Notes: generated by a model not told the origin, from the letters alone. A DNA stretch of 64,000 nt from G963668605 sp963668605 (GCA_963668605.1 OY764903.1:1302001-1366000); one strand, 5' to 3'. Counted from the first letter of the stretch, positions 42,680 to 52,737 are shown. A program made the numbers and translations.

Positions 42680-45600
42680 ATGATTCAACGCAATTTGATC
42701 GTCGTTTGTTGGCTATTATGCGCGTCAGCCGTTTCCTTAGCCCAGGAGTTCCGAGGCACCATTCTCGGAAAAGTTACGGACCCGAGTGGGGCGGTCATCT
42801 CCGCGGCCGCAGTCGCCGCCATCAACGAAGAAACCAATGTCCGTGTGGAGGCGAAATCCAACGCCGAAGGCAATTACAGCATCCCGTTCCTGCTGCCTGG
42901 CAAGTACACGCTGCGGGTGGAATCGGATGGATTCAAAGCGGCCGCGCGGCCCGGAATCATTGTGCAGATCAACGACCGCATCGCGCTCGATTTCGCGCTG
43001 GAACTCGGCGCGACCAAGGACACGATTACGGTGACCGCGGAGAGCCCGATGCTGCAATCCGCCACCGCGGACATGGGTCAGGTGGTGGGACGCGACATGA
43101 TGGACCGGCTGCCGATGAGTTCGATGAACGTCATGAATCTAGTCGATATGGCGCCGGGCGTGCTTGGCGGCAGTGGCAATTCTTTGTCGAACGGCCAGAA
43201 TGACATCACCATTAACGGCGGCAGCGGACGCGAACGCGGCAACGATATCACGATCGACGGCATCCCCAACGTCGCGCCGCGCTTCAACGGCTTGGCCGTC
43301 ACAGTGCCGAGCTCGGACGCCGTACAGGAGTTCAAGGTTTCGACCACGATGTTCGATGCCCAGAATGGCCGTAGCAATGGCGGTGCGATCGCCTTCACGA
43401 CGCGCGGCGGCACGAACAATCCGCACGGCAGCGCCTACTACTTTTTCTATGACGAGCACCTCAACGCCAACGGTTGGGTGCGCAACAAGCAGGGTCAGGA
43501 GCGGACCCCAATCAGTCAGAACCTGATCGGCGGAACGGTGGGCGGACCTGTATATTTGCCCGGCGGCTTCGGTTTGCCGAAGTACGACGGACGCAACCGC
43601 ACTTTCTTTTTCGTCAGCTACGAAAAGCAGAAGAGCGAGAACGATTTTATCCGCTATGCGCGCGTACCCACGGCGCTTGAGCGCAAGGGCGACTTTTCGC
43701 AGACTCTTTCGCTCAACAACACTCCACTCGGCGTATACGACCCCGACACCACTCAGATCGTCAACAACAAGACGATTCGTACTCCGTTCCCGAATCAAAC
43801 CATTCCGGCAAACAGATTTGACCCCACCGGCGCGGCCGTGATGAATCTGTTCGAGCTGCCGAACCAGAACGTGGCGGCCCGCATCGGAGCCTTCAACTGG
43901 TTGGGCCAGGGTCGATTCAAGGGATCGGTGGATAACCTGATGACGCGCTTCGACCAGGTGATCAGCTCGCGCCAGCGTATCTACTTACGCTTCAGCCGTG
44001 TTGAGGGCCTGGATACGCGTGACCCCTATGCGATGAAAGGCGTGTTTGAGCTGAATTCGAGCGGCTCCGCCCGGACGCAGGATAACATCAACCCGCGGCA
44101 CAATAAGTCGCTGGCCTTTGACGACAGCTACATGCTCACGCCGTCGATCTTCGCCAGCTTCCGCTATGGTTACACGCGCTCGAACCTGTACGAATATTTC
44201 GACGGCAACGTGCGCGACGCCAACGATCAAAAGCTGGCACCGGTCATTCTCGCCAATCAGGTGAGCAAAGGCTACTCGATGTTTAAGATCGGCGAAAACA
44301 TGCCGTACTTCGGGAGCAAGGTCCGTACCAGCATCAACGACACGCATTCCCTGTACGTGACATTCAATCAGTTGAAGGGCCGGCACGCGCTGAAGTACGG
44401 TCTGGACATGCGGCTGGTGCGCTGGAACGAGAACCAGCCGGGCGAATCGCAAAACGGAGAGTTCTATTTCGATTCCAGATTCACGCGATCCGATCCGACC
44501 ACAACCTCGACAATTAACACCTCCGGATCGTCGATGTCTTCGATGCTGCTGGGATTGCCCTACGATGCGCGTATCGGCTACAACAGCGCCCTGTCGCTGC
44601 AAAGCCTGTACAGCGCGTTGTACCTGCAGGACGATATCAAAGTGTCGCGCAAGCTCAGCCTGAATCTCGGATTGCGGCACGAACTCGAAACGCCGCAGAC
44701 CGAACGCTTCGACCGCATCAGCTTCGGCGTCGATCCCGACTTTGTATTACCGCTGAGCGTTCCGGGCGTCGCGCCGCTTAAGGGCGCGCTGCTGTTCGTC
44801 GGCCAGGATGGCCGCGGCCGGCGGCAGGCGCTGACCGACACCAACAACTTTGGCCCGCGCTTTGGCTTCGCGTACCAACTCACCCGCACCACGGTCTTAC
44901 GCGGCGGGTATGGACTGTTCTTTTCGAGCGGCTTGTCCAACATTGGCGGCACGAGTTCGGTGAACGTCAACGCGCTCGGTGCGCAGCCCTCGTTCAACGC
45001 CGTGACGCGAATCCCGTCGAGCAACTCGACCGATGGTGGACGCACCGCCCTCACCACGATTCAGAATCCGTTTCCGAACGGCTTGGTCACGCCGACCGGG
45101 AACAGCCTGGGTGCGTTGACCGAACTCGGCAACTCGATCAGCTATGCCAACCCGTATCGCGTGATGCCCTATGTGCAGCAGTGGTCGTTCAGCGTGCAGC
45201 GCATGATCGGCCGCGACCTGATGGTGGATGCCGGCTATGTCGGTTCCCATGCACTGAAGCAGTTCAACACGTTTAACTGGAACGAGCGCAATGACGCCTG
45301 GCTGGCGCAGGGCAGTGGCGAATTCGACCAGATTCCGAATCCGTTCTATGGGGTCTTTCCAGCGACGTCCACGCTGGGCGGCTCGCGTAACACGACGAAA
45401 GGCAAGTTCTGGGTAACGTTCCCGCAGTTCAACAACGTGACAATGTACGGGGCGAACACGGACCGTGCACTCTATCACTCAGGGCAGTTCGCCGTTCGCA
45501 AGAGAATGTCGCACGGTTTGATGCTGAACATAAATTACACCTACTCGAAGAATATGATCTACGACGGCGCGAGCCTGATTAACGAGCGGCACTGGCGCTC

Positions 45601-46180
45601 GGTGGCGTCGACGGACCGCCCGCATATCTTCCGCATCTTCGGGAACTACGAACTTCCGTTCGGGAGCAAACGCGCGCTGTTCTCCGATGTGCCGAGGTGG
45701 ACCAACGCTATCATCGGCGGATGGGAAGTGTCCGGCTCGTTCCGCATGACCAGCGGAACGCCGATCTCGATTACGGAACGCCGCGGCCGGCCGATGCCGA
45801 TCGCCAATCCCGTGAAGAGCGGGAAGGTGAGCGACCGCCTGGGCGACCAGATCGATCCGGCGACCGGCGCCCCCACAAATCCCTATTTCGACACCACAGC
45901 GTGGCAGGCGCTATCCGGCGACTATGTCGTCAGTCTGGAGCCGCTGCGTTACTCCTGGCTGCGCGGCCCACGAGGCACTTACACGAACGTAACTGCGTAC
46001 AAGACGTTCAGAATCCGCGAAGGGATGCGCTTCGAGTTGCGGATGGAGGCCAACAATGCGCTGAACCATCCGATCTTCGGCAATCCGGCCACCGACATGA
46101 ATAACCCGGTGACGTTCGGAACGATCACTTCCGCGGGAGGCACGCGAACGGTGAACATTTCGGGCAAGTTCAGGTTTTAG
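42680..46180 (+). CDS. Oar-like TonB-dependent outer-membrane receptor
   Basis: The protein has 1166 residues and starts MIQRNLIVVCWLLCASAVSLAQ (signal peptide), with aaaaggg upstream. It has a carboxypeptidase-regulatory-like domain (ILGKVTDPSGAVISAAAVAA to about 110), a plug (MSSMNVMNLVDMAPGVLGG, NDITIDGIPNVAPRFNG) and a long barrel ending VNISGKFRF with a terminal Phe. It is divergent from the GH105-type hydrolase, with about 110 bp between starts; a tatagact box at about 42637 may serve it. The pair suggests uptake and breakdown of one glycan. It overlaps the next convergent gene by 11 bp. Confidence 0.9.
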   Translation: MIQRNLIVVCWLLCASAVSLAQEFRGTILGKVTDPSGAVISAAAVAAINEETNVRVEAKSNAEGNYSIPFLLPGKYTLRVESDGFKAAARPGIIVQINDRIALDFALELGATKDTITVTAESPMLQSATADMGQVVGRDMMDRLPMSSMNVMNLVDMAPGVLGGSGNSLSNGQNDITINGGSGRERGNDITIDGIPNVAPRFNGLAVTVPSSDAVQEFKVSTTMFDAQNGRSNGGAIAFTTRGGTNNPHGSAYYFFYDEHLNANGWVRNKQGQERTPISQNLIGGTVGGPVYLPGGFGLPKYDGRNRTFFFVSYEKQKSENDFIRYARVPTALERKGDFSQTLSLNNTPLGVYDPDTTQIVNNKTIRTPFPNQTIPANRFDPTGAAVMNLFELPNQNVAARIGAFNWLGQGRFKGSVDNLMTRFDQVISSRQRIYLRFSRVEGLDTRDPYAMKGVFELNSSGSARTQDNINPRHNKSLAFDDSYMLTPSIFASFRYGYTRSNLYEYFDGNVRDANDQKLAPVILANQVSKGYSMFKIGENMPYFGSKVRTSINDTHSLYVTFNQLKGRHALKYGLDMRLVRWNENQPGESQNGEFYFDSRFTRSDPTTTSTINTSGSSMSSMLLGLPYDARIGYNSALSLQSLYSALYLQDDIKVSRKLSLNLGLRHELETPQTERFDRISFGVDPDFVLPLSVPGVAPLKGALLFVGQDGRGRRQALTDTNNFGPRFGFAYQLTRTTVLRGGYGLFFSSGLSNIGGTSSVNVNALGAQPSFNAVTRIPSSNSTDGGRTALTTIQNPFPNGLVTPTGNSLGALTELGNSISYANPYRVMPYVQQWSFSVQRMIGRDLMVDAGYVGSHALKQFNTFNWNERNDAWLAQGSGEFDQIPNPFYGVFPATSTLGGSRNTTKGKFWVTFPQFNNVTMYGANTDRALYHSGQFAVRKRMSHGLMLNINYTYSKNMIYDGASLINERHWRSVASTDRPHIFRIFGNYELPFGSKRALFSDVPRWTNAIIGGWEVSGSFRMTSGTPISITERRGRPMPIANPVKSGKVSDRLGDQIDPATGAPTNPYFDTTAWQALSGDYVVSLEPLRYSWLRGPRGTYTNVTAYKTFRIREGMRFELRMEANNALNHPIFGNPATDMNNPVTFGTITSAGGTRTVNISGKFRF

Positions 46181-47798
46181 GGGCGGCCAGCGGGTCCATG
46201 GCGCGGAAGGCCGCGCGGATCTGATCTTCCGTCAGCAGATCGAACTGCGGCAGCGTGGGACGCGTGCGGTCGAAGCCTTCGATCTCCTTGGGGTGGGCAT
46301 CCATCCAGGTTGTGATGCCCTTCATGATGCGACCGTAACCCTCTCCTGAGCCGCCGTCGGGACGGCCCACATTGAGACCGAACATGCCGCGCAGACAATG
46401 GACCGGATGGCCGCCGAAGGCGATTTGTGAGAGCGCGGCGTTCATCTCGCGCAGCAGACCGCTGGTCACGTCGACGTCGATGATGTGCCGCGCTTCATGT
46501 GCATCGACGCAGGCCGTTGAGCGGCGCTCGAACTCTCCCAGGAATGTGAGGCGCAGATCGGCGCCGGCGAGCCCTTTCGCCTGTTGCTCCGCGAGCAACT
46601 CGCGCAGCGCGCGATTCCACAGACGCATCTCCAGGGCTTGAATATAGCCGAACGGATTCTTGCGCGCCTCCGCATCCTGCACCTCCGTGGCGCTGGCAAG
46701 CGCGCGCTCGAACTTTTCTTTACGTTGCGGGTCGGTCAATTCCATCCATCCGAGCATGGCGTCGTCGCGGCGCAGCGAGATCATCGCCGGAGGGTCGGCC
46801 CAACCGCCGATGCTCTCGCGGCCGTCGGAGTACCACGTCACAATGCCGTTGGAGATCATCGAGTCGAGCACGATGGGATGGACGCGCGCCACGCGGCCGT
46901 ACTGCTCGACGGTGCGCTCCTCGTCGCGGATGCGGTGGCCGAATTCGAAGCCCCAACGAAAGAATGCGATCTCGGTGCCGAAGCGCCCGCGGAGGTATTT
47001 GAAGATCGCTTCGTCGCTGCCCAGCTTGGGCCAAAAACGGCGCGCTTCGTCCATTACTGGTTTGCGCAGTGCGTCCCACTCGACCTCGCCCAGAGTCTGG
47101 CGACGGTAATGCTCGTCGGCGATCTCTTTGGCTCGGCGGCAGAAGCGCGCGTACAAGACGACCTCGGGCGGACCGCCGGCCAGTCCGGCTTCGGGATAGA
47201 GCGGCAGGAGCTTGCCGCCCCAGTAGTACGAACGCAGCGCTTCCTGCGCACGCGCTTCGTCGTGCAGCAGCAACGCGAGGCCGTACATCAGGCGCGAGGG
47301 GACAAAGCGCCCGGGTTCGGAGCGCACGACGGCGCTGATCCCATCGAGCGCCTCCTGCGCGACGGGCGACCGGCCCGCAGTGAACGCCTCTTCCACCGTT
47401 GCCGCAGCAAAGGCGATGCGGGCGTCATCGCGCGTGCGGTTTTCCGTAGCGCACTCCAAGGCGTTACGCGACAGAGCGCGGGCCGATTCATAGCGGCCGC
47501 GAGCGGTTTCCATACGGGCGCGCGCCGAGAGCGTTTCCGAGAGGCCGGCCTTCTTCGCTGCGGCCCGGTCGAAATGCGTTCGGGCCTCGTCGTCGTTCTT
47601 GTACAGCCGCCACGCGAGCAGCGCCAGACGCCGCTCCGCTTCGGCGCGGTCGCTGTCGGCGCCCTGCTCGGACGCGGCTTGGAGCAACTCCCGCTCCTTG
47701 GCGAGTTCCTTGCGGGAGTGGGCCTGGTTGGCCTGAACAAGCAGCGACTGTGCGGCGGCGGTGTTGGCGAAAAGAATCAGCGCGAGTATGAATCGCAT
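46170..47798 (-). CDS. secreted TPR-like protein with HExxH motif, putative metallopeptidase
   Basis: The protein has 542 residues from ATG 47798 (MRFILALILFANTAAAQ, a clear signal peptide); five residues upstream is an alternative ATG at 47813. The N-terminal 200 residues are Ala/Arg/Glu-rich helical repeats (RRLALLAWRLYKNDDEARTHFDRA) resembling TPRs. Near residue 434 is DAHEARHIIDVD, whose HEARH fits the zinc-binding HExxH motif, preceded by TFLGEFERRSTACV. The third zinc ligand cannot be identified with confidence. I do not recognise the family. Confidence 0.55.
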   Translation of the reverse strand: MRFILALILFANTAAAQSLLVQANQAHSRKELAKERELLQAASEQGADSDRAEAERRLALLAWRLYKNDDEARTHFDRAAAKKAGLSETLSARARMETARGRYESARALSRNALECATENRTRDDARIAFAAATVEEAFTAGRSPVAQEALDGISAVVRSEPGRFVPSRLMYGLALLLHDEARAQEALRSYYWGGKLLPLYPEAGLAGGPPEVVLYARFCRRAKEIADEHYRRQTLGEVEWDALRKPVMDEARRFWPKLGSDEAIFKYLRGRFGTEIAFFRWGFEFGHRIRDEERTVEQYGRVARVHPIVLDSMISNGIVTWYSDGRESIGGWADPPAMISLRRDDAMLGWMELTDPQRKEKFERALASATEVQDAEARKNPFGYIQALEMRLWNRALRELLAEQQAKGLAGADLRLTFLGEFERRSTACVDAHEARHIIDVDVTSGLLREMNAALSQIAFGGHPVHCLRGMFGLNVGRPDGGSGEGYGRIMKGITTWMDAHPKEIEGFDRTRPTLPQFDLLTEDQIRAAFRAMDPLAAPKT

Positions 47799-47855
47799 GA
47801 CCGGTATAGACACCGGGTATCAGCACGCGGTTCCGCGCTTTGCGAAACTGGAACT

Positions 47856-48131
47856 GTGAAACTGAGCGCGCGGCGTTATTTCGCAAGAGGACGTGTGCAG
47901 GGCGTGGGCTATCGCTATTTTGCCGAAAAGGCGGCGGTGGATCTGAAGCTGACCGGCTACGTGCGTAATCTCGACGATGGGCGCGTGGAGGTCTATGCCG
48001 CCGGGCCGCTGGCCAGGTTGGACGACCTCGCGGGACTGCTGCGCATCGGGCCGCGTTGGGCCGATGTGCGCAGCCTCGAAGAGCGCGAAGAGGCAGTGGT
48101 AAAATACAGTGGGTTCCACATACAACACTAA
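47856..48131 (+). CDS. acyP: acylphosphatase
   Basis: A 91-residue protein. GTG 47856 begins VKLSARRYFARGRVQGVGYRYFAEKAA, which holds the phosphate cradle and catalytic Arg (residue 20). GYVRNLDDGRVEV carries the catalytic Asn (38). It hydrolyses acyl phosphates. The open frame runs far upstream, but only this segment has family similarity. Its TAA overlaps the apt ATG (taatg), so the two are coupled. Confidence 0.92.
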   Translation: MKLSARRYFARGRVQGVGYRYFAEKAAVDLKLTGYVRNLDDGRVEVYAAGPLARLDDLAGLLRIGPRWADVRSLEEREEAVVKYSGFHIQH

Positions 48132-48646
48132 TGTCAGATCTCAAACAACTCATTCGCGAAGTGCCTGACTTTCCGAAGCCCGGCATCAATTTCTATGACA
48201 TCACCACGCTATTGAAAGATCCCGACGGCCTGAAGGGCGTGATCGACCGGCTCGTCGGAAACTATCGCGGCGAAAAGATCGATATCGTGCTCGGCATCGA
48301 AGCGAGAGGATTTATCTTCGCGCCGGCCGTGGCCTACGCGCTAGGTTGCGGTTTTGTGCCCGTGCGCAAGCCGAAGAAGCTGCCGGCCGCCGTAGAGCGT
48401 GTCGAGTATGCGCTCGAATACGGCACGGATTCGCTTGAAATCCACAAGGACGCGATTCAGCCCGGCATGCGCGTGCTGATCGTCGACGACGTGCTGGCCA
48501 CAGGCGGCACTGCGGCCGCTGTCTGCCAATTGGTGGAGAAGTTGGGCGGCACGATCGCCGGGTTGGCGTTCGTGATCGAACTCGATTTTCTGAACGGGCG
48601 CGCGAAGCTGAATGGGCGCACCCCGTTGTCGCTGTTGCACTACTAA
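48131..48646 (+). CDS. apt: adenine phosphoribosyltransferase
   Basis: A 171-residue enzyme that salvages adenine to AMP. MSDLKQLIREVPDFPKPGINFYDIT is a textbook N-terminus. GIEARGFIFAPAVAYALG and the PRPP loop VLIVDDVLATGGTAAAV follow, with FVIELDFLNGR near the C-terminus. Start ATG 48131 overlaps the acyP stop. PRPP for the reaction could come from prs encoded 1.3 kb downstream. Confidence 0.96.
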   Translation: MSDLKQLIREVPDFPKPGINFYDITTLLKDPDGLKGVIDRLVGNYRGEKIDIVLGIEARGFIFAPAVAYALGCGFVPVRKPKKLPAAVERVEYALEYGTDSLEIHKDAIQPGMRVLIVDDVLATGGTAAAVCQLVEKLGGTIAGLAFVIELDFLNGRAKLNGRTPLSLLHY

Positions 48647-48682
48647 CGCGAAGATAAGTGAATTACGAGACTGAATACTACC

Positions 48683-48709
48683 GCCTCCGGTCGCTAGCGC
48701 TCCCGGCAC
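48683..48709 (-). repeat. REP-like arm, left border of minisatellite
   Basis: gcctccggtcgctagcgctc plus ccggcac: 27 bases that are the exact reverse complement of 48931-48957. It faces the opposite arm across five tandem 45-bp units. Confidence 0.85.
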
Positions 48710-48710
48710 T

Positions 48711-48935
48711 GTGGAACGGATCCCGGTACCACGGGGTTCCATCGGAAACGGCGCTGTGGATCGGATGCCGACACCACCGGATGCCATCGGACACGGCGCT
48801 GTGGAACGGATCCCGCCACCACCGGACGCAATCGGAAACGGCGCTGTGGATCGGAACCCATCACCACGGGACACCATTGGAAACGGCGCTGTGGGTCAGG
48901 TCCCACCACCACCGGGCGCAATCGGAAACGGTGCC
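48711..48935. repeat. five tandem 45-bp repeats (minisatellite)
   Basis: Units begin at 48711, 48756, 48801, 48846 and 48891, each starting gtgg and ending near ggcgct. They share a frame such as gtggaacggatcccgccacc...atcggaaac. Units 1, 3 and 5 resemble each other more than units 2 and 4 (a/t at the fifth base, different centre), hinting at a 90-bp higher-order unit. Because 45 is a multiple of 3, all frames stay open and produce spurious ORFs on both strands. The region is probably non-coding. Confidence 0.85.
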
Positions 48936-48957
48936 GGGAGCGCTAGCGACCGGAGGC
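48931..48957 (+). repeat. REP-like arm, right border of minisatellite
   Basis: gtgccgggagcgctagcgac plus cggaggc: the exact inverted copy of 48683-48709. It is the best-preserved version of the arm that forms the 5' exons of the introns at 1227 and 14020. Confidence 0.85.
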
Positions 48958-48995
48958 GGAAATCCCGCCATGATTAGAGTGCCGGGTTGCTAGCC

Positions 48996-49946
48996 ATGCC
49001 GGTTTCCGCAAGACGGGCGCGTGTCCGCGCACTGGCGAAGGTCAACCTCGGTTTGAAGGTGCTGCACAAGCGCCCCGACGGCTTCCACGAACTACGCACG
49101 GTGTTCCAGACGATCTCGCTCGGCGACACGCTCGAATTGGAATACACGCCGGGAGGCCGGCCGCGGATCGAAGCGACGCCGGAGATCCCCAACAACCTGG
49201 TGGTGCGCGCGGCGGAAGCGGTCTTCGAGGCGTTGCGCCTTCGCGGGCATCTTAAGGCGGCGCTGACTAAGCGGGTTCCGATGGGCGGCGGGTTGGGCGG
49301 CGGGTCGAGCGACGCAGCCGCAGTCTTGCTGGCGCTGCCGGTGTTGGCAGGCAAGGTCCTGCCGGTGAGCCGGTTGCTCGAAATCGGGGCCGGGTTGGGC
49401 AGCGATGTTCCCTTTTTCCTGTTGGGCGGAACGGCGGCGGCGCTGGGACGCGGTACGGAACTCTACCCTCTGCCGGACGGGCGGCGTCAGCACGGCCTGC
49501 TGGTGGCGCCGGGCGTCCATGTCTCGACTCCGGAGGCTTATAAGGCGTTGGGCCGCGGTTTGACTTCGGGCGCAAGTTCCAATATCATTAATAGTTTCCA
49601 GGCATTTGTCTGGGATCTTGGGGGCTTGCAGAATTGTCCGCAAAAGCCGCCCGTTTTTGAGAACGACTTCGAGTCCGTCGTATTTGACCTCTACCCTCGT
49701 CTGAAATCGATCAAGAGGACACTCCTGAAGCAGGGAGCGAGTTACGCGATGATGAGCGGTAGTGGGTCCGCCTTGTTTGGAGTGTTCGAGTCGCGCGATG
49801 CTGTGCAAGCGGCGCGGGCGAAATGGGGCGAGGCGGCGCTGGCTGTTCACACGGTCAGCCGTTCTCAGTATCAGGCGCTTTGGTGGAGAAGCTTGGCTCC
49901 ACACATGGATGGGAAGGTATGGCCGCCCAGAAGCCGGTACGCATGA
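48996..49946 (+). CDS. ispE: 4-diphosphocytidyl-2-C-methyl-D-erythritol kinase
   Basis: A 316-residue GHMP kinase of the MEP isoprenoid pathway. VRALAKVNLGLKVLHKRPDGFHEL is the substrate-binding N-terminus. The ATP loop PMGGGLGGGSSDAAAVLLAL is near residue 96, and SYAMMSGSGSALFGVF is the third GHMP motif. ATG 48996 is preferred to the in-frame TTG 48987. It overlaps prs (ATGA). Confidence 0.95.
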   Translation: MPVSARRARVRALAKVNLGLKVLHKRPDGFHELRTVFQTISLGDTLELEYTPGGRPRIEATPEIPNNLVVRAAEAVFEALRLRGHLKAALTKRVPMGGGLGGGSSDAAAVLLALPVLAGKVLPVSRLLEIGAGLGSDVPFFLLGGTAAALGRGTELYPLPDGRRQHGLLVAPGVHVSTPEAYKALGRGLTSGASSNIINSFQAFVWDLGGLQNCPQKPPVFENDFESVVFDLYPRLKSIKRTLLKQGASYAMMSGSGSALFGVFESRDAVQAARAKWGEAALAVHTVSRSQYQALWWRSLAPHMDGKVWPPRSRYA

Positions 49947-50887
49947 GGTCGAACAGACTTAAGGTTTTCACCGGGAATTCGAATCCCGCCCTGGCGCGGG
50001 AGATTTGCGTCGAGCTCGGCTGCGAATTGGGACTCTGTTCGCTGCGGACGTTTTCGGATGGCGAGATCTACCTGCAGATTCAGGAAAACGTGCGCGGGCA
50101 GGACTGTTTTGTAGTGCAATCGACATGCACGCCGGTTGACCGCAACATCATGGAGCTTTTGCTGATGATGGATGCGCTCAAACGTGCCTCGGCCGATCGT
50201 ATCACCGCCGTGCTGCCGTATTACGGATACGCGCGCCAGGACCGCAAGGACAAACCCCGCGTTCCGGTATCGGCGCGCCTGGTTGCCGATCTGCTGCAAA
50301 CGGCGGGTGCGAATCGCGTTCTCGCTCTCGACCTGCACGCGGCCCAGATCCAGGGCTTTTTCGACGTGCCCGTGGATCATCTGTTCTCGACGCCAGTGAT
50401 GATCGAATACTTCCGCGATCGTGTGGACCAGAAGTCGACCGTGGTCAGCCCGGACGCGGGCGGCGTGGAGCGCGCGCGGGCATTTGCAAAGCGACTGAAC
50501 GCCCCGCTGGCGATTATCGACAAGCGCCGCGAAGAGGTCAACGTCGCCGAGGTGATGCACATTATCGGCGATGTCGAAGGGCGCAATTGCATGATTGTGG
50601 ACGATCTGATCGACACGGGCGGTACGCTGGTAAAGGGCGCCGAGGCGTTGATGGCCGCGGGCGCTTTGAGCGTGACCGCCTGCGCGACACACGCCGTTCT
50701 GTCGGGCCCGGCGATCAGTAGGATTGCGGAATCGCGGATTCGCGAGGTTGTGTTCTCGAATTCGATCCCGCTACGGCCGGAAGCGCTGGAGTGCGGCAAG
50801 ATCAGGACACTCTCGGTGGCGCCTTTGTTGGCGCGCGCGATCCAGTCGATTCATGACGAGACGTCGGTGAGCACGCTGTTTGTTTAG
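49943..50887 (+). CDS. prs: ribose-phosphate pyrophosphokinase (PRPP synthase)
   Basis: The protein has 314 residues from ATG 49943, which overlaps the ispE stop (ATGA) and gives the normal family length; ATG 49919 is a second option. Motifs: LKVFTGNSNPALAREI, FSDGEIYLQIQENVRGQD, LPYYGYARQDRKDKPRVPVS, LDLHAAQIQGFFDVPVDHL, the SPDAGGVERA flexible loop region and the PRPP loop CMIVDDLIDTGGTLV. It makes PRPP for nucleotide synthesis and for Apt. Confidence 0.96.
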   Translation: MRSNRLKVFTGNSNPALAREICVELGCELGLCSLRTFSDGEIYLQIQENVRGQDCFVVQSTCTPVDRNIMELLLMMDALKRASADRITAVLPYYGYARQDRKDKPRVPVSARLVADLLQTAGANRVLALDLHAAQIQGFFDVPVDHLFSTPVMIEYFRDRVDQKSTVVSPDAGGVERARAFAKRLNAPLAIIDKRREEVNVAEVMHIIGDVEGRNCMIVDDLIDTGGTLVKGAEALMAAGALSVTACATHAVLSGPAISRIAESRIREVVFSNSIPLRPEALECGKIRTLSVAPLLARAIQSIHDETSVSTLFV

Positions 50888-50977
50888 GTTGTGCTGCACC
50901 GCAAGAGTTTGTAGGTTTGAAACTGCGCCGGGTTCCGCGTTGCAAGGTGCACTGCGCCCCAGGCCAAAGGAGCAAGA

Positions 50978-51661
<684 letters not shown>

Positions 51662-51685
51662 GCGGCGGCCGGACGGCGGACAGGT

Positions 51686-52294
51686 ATGGAATGGCTCATT
51701 GTGGGGCTTGGCAATCCAGGTTCCGAATACGAGTCGTCGCCGCACAACCTGGGCTTCCTGGTTGTGGATCGTCTGGCGCTACGCAACCGGATTCACGTCA
51801 CGCGCCCGGAATGCAGGGCGCTGGCGGGAATCGGCAGGATCGGCGGCGCCGATGTACTGTTGGCCAAGCCGCAAACGTTCATGAATTTGAGCGGTACCTC
51901 GGTGAAGCCCCTGCTCGAGAAATTCGAGTTGGGGCCCGAGCGGTTGATCGTGATTTACGACGACCTCGATTTGCCGTGGACATCGCTTCGAATCCGCCCG
52001 GGTGGTTCCGCGGGCGGGCATCATGGGATCGAATCCCTGATTCGCAGTTTGGGAACCAGCGAGTTTGCCCGGGTCCGTCTGGGCATCGACCCCGGCCTTC
52101 CGGCAGCGTCCGCAACGGCGCCAAGGAAGGACGTGGATTATTTGCTCACTCCTATGAAGAGTGGGCTGAAAAAAGACCTGGATCCGCTGCTGGACCTTGC
52201 TTCAGAGGCGGCGGAGTCCATCATCGCCGAAGGCGTCGGAAAGTCCATGACGAGATTTAATCGTCGCGCTGGGGGCGTTAACGAGGAAAAATGA
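51686..52294 (+). CDS. pth: peptidyl-tRNA hydrolase
   Basis: A 202-residue enzyme that recycles peptidyl-tRNA. WLIVGLGNPGSEYE is the N-terminal motif, then SPHNLGFLVVD with the catalytic His (about 20), AKPQTFMNLSG, and YDDLDLPWTSLRIRPGGSAGGHHG with the Asp. Two usual positions differ: the TRHN motif reads SPHN, and GGHNG reads GGHHG, so the conserved Asn (E. coli N114) is His. Its stop overlaps the rpsF ATG. Confidence 0.93.
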   Translation: MEWLIVGLGNPGSEYESSPHNLGFLVVDRLALRNRIHVTRPECRALAGIGRIGGADVLLAKPQTFMNLSGTSVKPLLEKFELGPERLIVIYDDLDLPWTSLRIRPGGSAGGHHGIESLIRSLGTSEFARVRLGIDPGLPAASATAPRKDVDYLLTPMKSGLKKDLDPLLDLASEAAESIIAEGVGKSMTRFNRRAGGVNEEK

Positions 52295-52737
52295 GAGTCT
52301 ACGAACAACTGTTCATTGTCCGCTCGAGTTCGACGGACGAAGAAGTCAATCCATTGCTGGATCAGCTCAAGACCCTGATCACTGCCGGCGGCGGAACGAT
52401 TGAGAAGGAAGAGAAATGGGGCGTCCGGCGCCTCGCCTACCGGGTGCGCAAGCAGTCGGAAGGCATCTACATCCTGCTGCAATTCCACGCCAGCCCGGAA
52501 ACCGTCAAGGAAGTGGAACGCCGCTTGCGCGTCTCGGACTTCGTGCTCAAATTCATCACCGTGCGTATCGACGAGAAGATGAAGAAGATCGAGAAGCGCC
52601 GTAAGGCCCGCGAGAAACGCGCCGCCCGCAAGCCGCAGATGATGGCTGCGCCGGCCGCGCCCTCGGTGGAGCAGGTTATGACGGAGGCAGCCAGTCACAC
52701 GGCGCCGGAGATGCCGGCCGCACCGGCGGCAGAGTAG
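52291..52737 (+). CDS. rpsF: 30S ribosomal protein S6
   Basis: A 148-residue protein. RVYEQLFIVRSSSTDEEVN and KWGVRRLAYRVRKQSEGIYILLQF are S6 core motifs, with FVLKFITVRIDEKM closing the fold. An Ala/Pro-rich tail of about 40 residues extends beyond the E. coli core. Starts within the pth stop (ATGA). First of the rpsF-rpsR-rplI set, without ssb between. Confidence 0.96.
   Translation: MRVYEQLFIVRSSSTDEEVNPLLDQLKTLITAGGGTIEKEEKWGVRRLAYRVRKQSEGIYILLQFHASPETVKEVERRLRVSDFVLKFITVRIDEKMKKIEKRRKAREKRAARKPQMMAAPAAPSVEQVMTEAASHTAPEMPAAPAAE

Noticed and set aside
46584..47855. Long N-terminal extension of the acylphosphatase frame
   Set aside because: It is antisense to the TPR/HExxH gene; only the last 91 codons match acylphosphatase.
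48711..48935. CRISPR-like array
   Set aside because: The 45-bp units are contiguous with no unique spacers, and no cas genes are present; it is a tandem minisatellite.
48658..48993. Protein of 15-residue repeats (TALWNGSRHH type) across the minisatellite
   Set aside because: A 45-bp repeat keeps every frame open on both strands. There is no ribosome-binding site, and the ends lie in the REP-like arms.
50888..50977. tRNA gene between prs and rplY
   Set aside because: No cloverleaf or T-loop (GGTTCRA) could be built in this 90-bp gap.
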